Source of the DNA: Candidatus Parvarchaeota archaeon
GTDB taxonomy: Archaea > Nanobdellota > Nanobdellia > Parvarchaeales > Parvarchaeaceae
Reading direction: 5' to 3'
Length of the DNA: 23,522 bases
Assembly: GCA_023378805.1 (NCBI GenBank)
Contig: JAMCSQ010000039.1
Location: 1 to 23,522, forward strand
A model generated the notes under the pieces. The model saw only the letters and a program-made list of their open reading frames with translations, was not told the origin of the DNA and searched no databases. The translations under genes were made by a program, and so were the position numbers. Shown piece after piece: positions 21,184-23,522 of the stretch. Position 1 is the stretch's first letter, and each line of letters begins with the position of its first letter.

Positions 21184-21549
21184 ATGAATGGTAGACGTTG
21201 CAGATGCGGGCCTTTTAATGTTGACATTGTCCCGAAAGGGATGCTTCAGCCATTTATGCTTAGATTATTGATGGAAAGGCCCATGCATGGTTTTGAGATA
21301 ATGGAGCAAATATTTGAGAAGACAGATGGAATGTGGAGACCGGGGCCTGCGGCAGTTTACCCTTCTCTCGCACAGCTTGAAAGCTCTGGTTACATAGAAG
21401 CAGTAAGCAGGGAAAAGCAAGGGGAAAAGGCAAGAAAGCAGTACAGGATAACAGAAAAAGGGAAGGAAGCTATAAAAGAATACGATAAAATGAGCGGAAA
21501 CATCGCAGAAAATATGAACCATTTTATACGCTCTCTCAAAAAATTTTAG
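21184..21549 (+). CDS. PadR-family transcriptional regulator
   Basis: The 121-residue protein starts at ATG 21184; a TTG at 21178 would add two residues and overlap the previous stop. The PadR winged helix is clear: MLRLLMERPMHGFEIME, PGPAAVYPSLAQLESSGYIE (recognition helix and wing start), then RKQYRITEKGKEAIKEY, and a C-terminal dimerisation helix. Ahead of the domain is an N-terminal CRCG motif (C6, C8) that echoes the CGCGCG motif of the preceding protein. A metal- or thiol-sensing role is therefore plausible. It probably represses its own operon through the upstream palindromes. Confidence 0.9.
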   Translation: MNGRRCRCGPFNVDIVPKGMLQPFMLRLLMERPMHGFEIMEQIFEKTDGMWRPGPAAVYPSLAQLESSGYIEAVSREKQGEKARKQYRITEKGKEAIKEYDKMSGNIAENMNHFIRSLKKF

Positions 21550-21614
21550 ATAAATTTTTATATTTTATTTTAAGTGCAAAAGCTTATTAATTCTATAGCT
21601 GCCTTCATAATTTT

Positions 21615-23522
21615 ATGGAAAACGAAGAAAAGTTAATTCTGTGGTTTAAAGACATTAAAAAAGAAGACGTTCCTAAAGTAGGCGGCAAATCAGCAAATCT
21701 TGGCGAAATGACAAATTATGTTGAAGTTCCCGTTCCTCCAGGATTTTCAACGACATCTTATGCATTTAACAAATTTCTCGATGAAAATAAGATACGGGAA
21801 AAAATAGAAAATGCAGTAAAGAACATAAATGTGGAGAGCGAAAGCGATCTTAAAAAGGCAAGCGAAGAAATAAAATCTGCTATAATGAATTCTGATTTAC
21901 CAAAGGACTTGGTTTCACAGTTATTAGAGAGCTATCACAAGCTTGTCAACGGGAGCAATGCGGAGTTTGTTGCAGTGAGATCGTCTGCAACCGCTGAGGA
22001 TTTGCCTGATGCAAGTTTTGCAGGCCAGCAGGATACATACCTAAATGTACATGGTGACGATGAGCTGGTTGAAAAGGTAAAGGAATGCTACTCAAGTTTG
22101 TTCAATGAAAGAGCAATATACTACAGGGCAAAGAACAACATAGACACAAAAACAGTAGCGCTCGCAGTGGTTATACAAAAGCAGATATTTTCAATTGAAT
22201 CCGGAGTTATGTTCACATTAGATGTTTCAAATGGAGATCAATCTGTTATAGTGGTAGAAGCAAGTTACGGTCTTGGAGAATACATAGTCGGCGGGATAGT
22301 AACTCCTGATCTTTTTTACATAGACAAGAAGACAATGCAGATCAAAAGAAAAGTAATAGAAAACAAGGACAGAAAGCTAGTAAGGTTAAAGGAAGGCGGA
22401 ACAAAGGACATTAAATTAAGCGATGAAGAGGCAAAGAAACAGTGTCTTGAGGACGAGAAAGTAATAGAGCTTGCAGAATATGGCTTAAAGATAGAGCAGC
22501 ATTATAAGCGACCTATGGATATAGAATGGGCAAGGGATGAGGACGGAAAGCTGTATATTGTCCAGGCCAGGCCCGAAACAGTGTGGTCAAATAAGGACAA
22601 AATAAAAACTCCAGAAAACAAACAAAGTGTAATTCTTTCAGGTTTACCCGCTTCTCCGGGATTTATTTCTGGCCCTGCGCATGTTATACTTGATGTCAAA
22701 GACATTGACAAGTTCAAATCAGGAGAAATTCTGATAACTGTTATGACAAGCCCGGATTGGGTTCCGGCAATGAAAAAAGCAAAGGCAATAGTTACAGATG
22801 AAGGAGGGATAACATCACATGCCGCAATAGTTTCGAGGGAACTCGGGGTTCCATGCATAGTAGGAACCGGTGGTAGAGGAAAGAAAGCAACTGATGTTAT
22901 AAAGACTGGCGATACGATTACGGTAGATTCCAAAAACGGGCTAGTTTACAGCGGAGAGATAAAAGTAGAAGAAGAAAAGGAAGAGAAAAGCAGGCAAACT
23001 GTCGTAAATGAAGGAATGATAATAACCGGGACAAAGATCCTTGTAAATCTAGGCGAACCTGACCTTGCAGAGAAGACTGCTAAACTGCATGCAGACGGCG
23101 TTGGATTGATGAGAGAAGAATTTATCTGGGCAAACATAGGTAAACATCCTCTTTATCTTATAAAACAAGGAAAGTCTGATCTTTTGGTTGATACCTTAGC
23201 AGAAGGCATGAGAAAGGTGTGCGCTGCTTTTAATCCAAGGCCTGTAATTTTAAGATTCAGCGACTTTAAAACCGATGAATATTCGCATTTAGAAGGCGGT
23301 GAAGAATTCGAACCAAAGGAAAGTAGTCCTTTGCTGGGATGGAGAGGCTCTTCAAGGTATTATGATCCAAAGTATAAAGATGCATTCGTATTGGAATTAA
23401 AAGCCGTTAAAAAAGTAAGAGAAGAGTTTAGACTGAAGAATCTACATGTCATGGTTCCTTTTACAAGAACTGTGGAAGAGCTTGAAAAAGTTTTGGAAAT
23501 ACTGAAGGATAATGGTTTGGAA
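21615..23522 (+). CDS. ppsA: Phosphoenolpyruvate synthase, 5' part
   Basis: Converts pyruvate, ATP and water to PEP, AMP and phosphate (gluconeogenesis); in some archaea it works in the glycolytic direction. 636 codons are visible and the frame is open at the window end; complete enzymes are about 750-820 residues. The ATP-grasp domain opens with VGGKSANLGEMTN and contains AVRSSATAEDLPDASFAGQQ. The phosphohistidine domain has GGITSHAAIVSRELGVP with catalytic His402. The PEP-binding TIM barrel begins with DGVGLMREEF and continues through LRFSDFKTDEY and LLGWRGSSRYY to the edge. The start ATG 21615 is preceded by TTATTAATT about 27-35 nt upstream. Confidence 0.95.
   Translation, partial: MENEEKLILWFKDIKKEDVPKVGGKSANLGEMTNYVEVPVPPGFSTTSYAFNKFLDENKIREKIENAVKNINVESESDLKKASEEIKSAIMNSDLPKDLVSQLLESYHKLVNGSNAEFVAVRSSATAEDLPDASFAGQQDTYLNVHGDDELVEKVKECYSSLFNERAIYYRAKNNIDTKTVALAVVIQKQIFSIESGVMFTLDVSNGDQSVIVVEASYGLGEYIVGGIVTPDLFYIDKKTMQIKRKVIENKDRKLVRLKEGGTKDIKLSDEEAKKQCLEDEKVIELAEYGLKIEQHYKRPMDIEWARDEDGKLYIVQARPETVWSNKDKIKTPENKQSVILSGLPASPGFISGPAHVILDVKDIDKFKSGEILITVMTSPDWVPAMKKAKAIVTDEGGITSHAAIVSRELGVPCIVGTGGRGKKATDVIKTGDTITVDSKNGLVYSGEIKVEEEKEEKSRQTVVNEGMIITGTKILVNLGEPDLAEKTAKLHADGVGLMREEFIWANIGKHPLYLIKQGKSDLLVDTLAEGMRKVCAAFNPRPVILRFSDFKTDEYSHLEGGEEFEPKESSPLLGWRGSSRYYDPKYKDAFVLELKAVKKVREEFRLKNLHVMVPFTRTVEELEKVLEILKDNGLE

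Noticed and set aside
1..23522. CRISPR array or cas genes
   Set aside because: No regularly spaced repeats and no Cas motifs were seen anywhere in the window.

Overview
The window reads as a chromosomal segment of a small archaeon. Evidence for Archaea: the uS13-uS4-uS11-Rpo3 (RpoD) operon, an eL8-eS28-eL24 operon, aIF1A and aIF2-beta, an MCM helicase, an archaeal-type GluRS, a histone-fold protein, TATA boxes about 26-28 nt upstream of many ATGs (leaderless mRNAs), and an intron-containing tRNA-Tyr with the archaeal C1-G72 pair. The surface protein carrying an 'ETGLPxG..W.VT' module and the general gene set suggest a DPANN (Micrarchaeota/Parvarchaeota) or Thermoplasmata-associated lineage. 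That placement is inference and was not tested.

Region 1 (1-4444) is accessory. After the 3' end of an unknown gene come a 38-bp near-palindrome, an overlapping pair (a protein with three tandem helix-turn-helix units and a DUF4145/HEPN-like protein), AT-rich decayed DNA with a membrane-protein fragment, an orphan two-gene cassette, and a truncated IS4-type DDE transposase. A 25-bp direct repeat with two mismatches brackets this stretch (372-396 and 4420-4444). The right copy stops just before the 5S rRNA promoter. Base composition is visibly more AT-rich than in the housekeeping genes that follow. I read this as a decayed mobile island inserted beside the 5S gene. The orphan gene at 2812-3672 contains a perfect 22-bp inverted repeat.

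Region 2 (4450-6864) is information processing: 5S rRNA, then uS13, uS4, uS11 and Rpo3, which keeps the four-cysteine Fe-S motif. Region 3 (6912-12013) holds a small membrane-anchored protein, and on the minus strand aIF1A and a tight four-gene operon MCM > OB-fold protein > aIF2-beta > DUF424. MCM is interrupted in its P-loop by a 400-residue intein whose LAGLIDADG endonuclease has lost one of its two catalytic acids. Region 4 (12109-13270, minus) pairs a PAP2 phosphatase with an RCK/TrkA-N protein that has a channel-like pore region but no K+ selectivity filter. Region 5 (13567-14816) has uS10 divergent from eL8-eS28-eL24; the 55-residue eL24 gene is included.

Region 6 (14846-17336) encodes two pilin-like or S-layer-like secreted proteins and a small zinc-cysteine protein. 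Region 7 (17386-20300) has tRNA-Tyr with a 48-nt intron, a HAD-fold protein whose nucleophile is replaced by Gly, GluRS, and divergently a very short histone-fold protein with a truncated third helix. Region 8 (20362-23522) has a membrane protein, a Cys/Met-rich small protein plus PadR regulator behind a GATATAA-repeat operator candidate, and the start of PEP synthase, which runs off the window.
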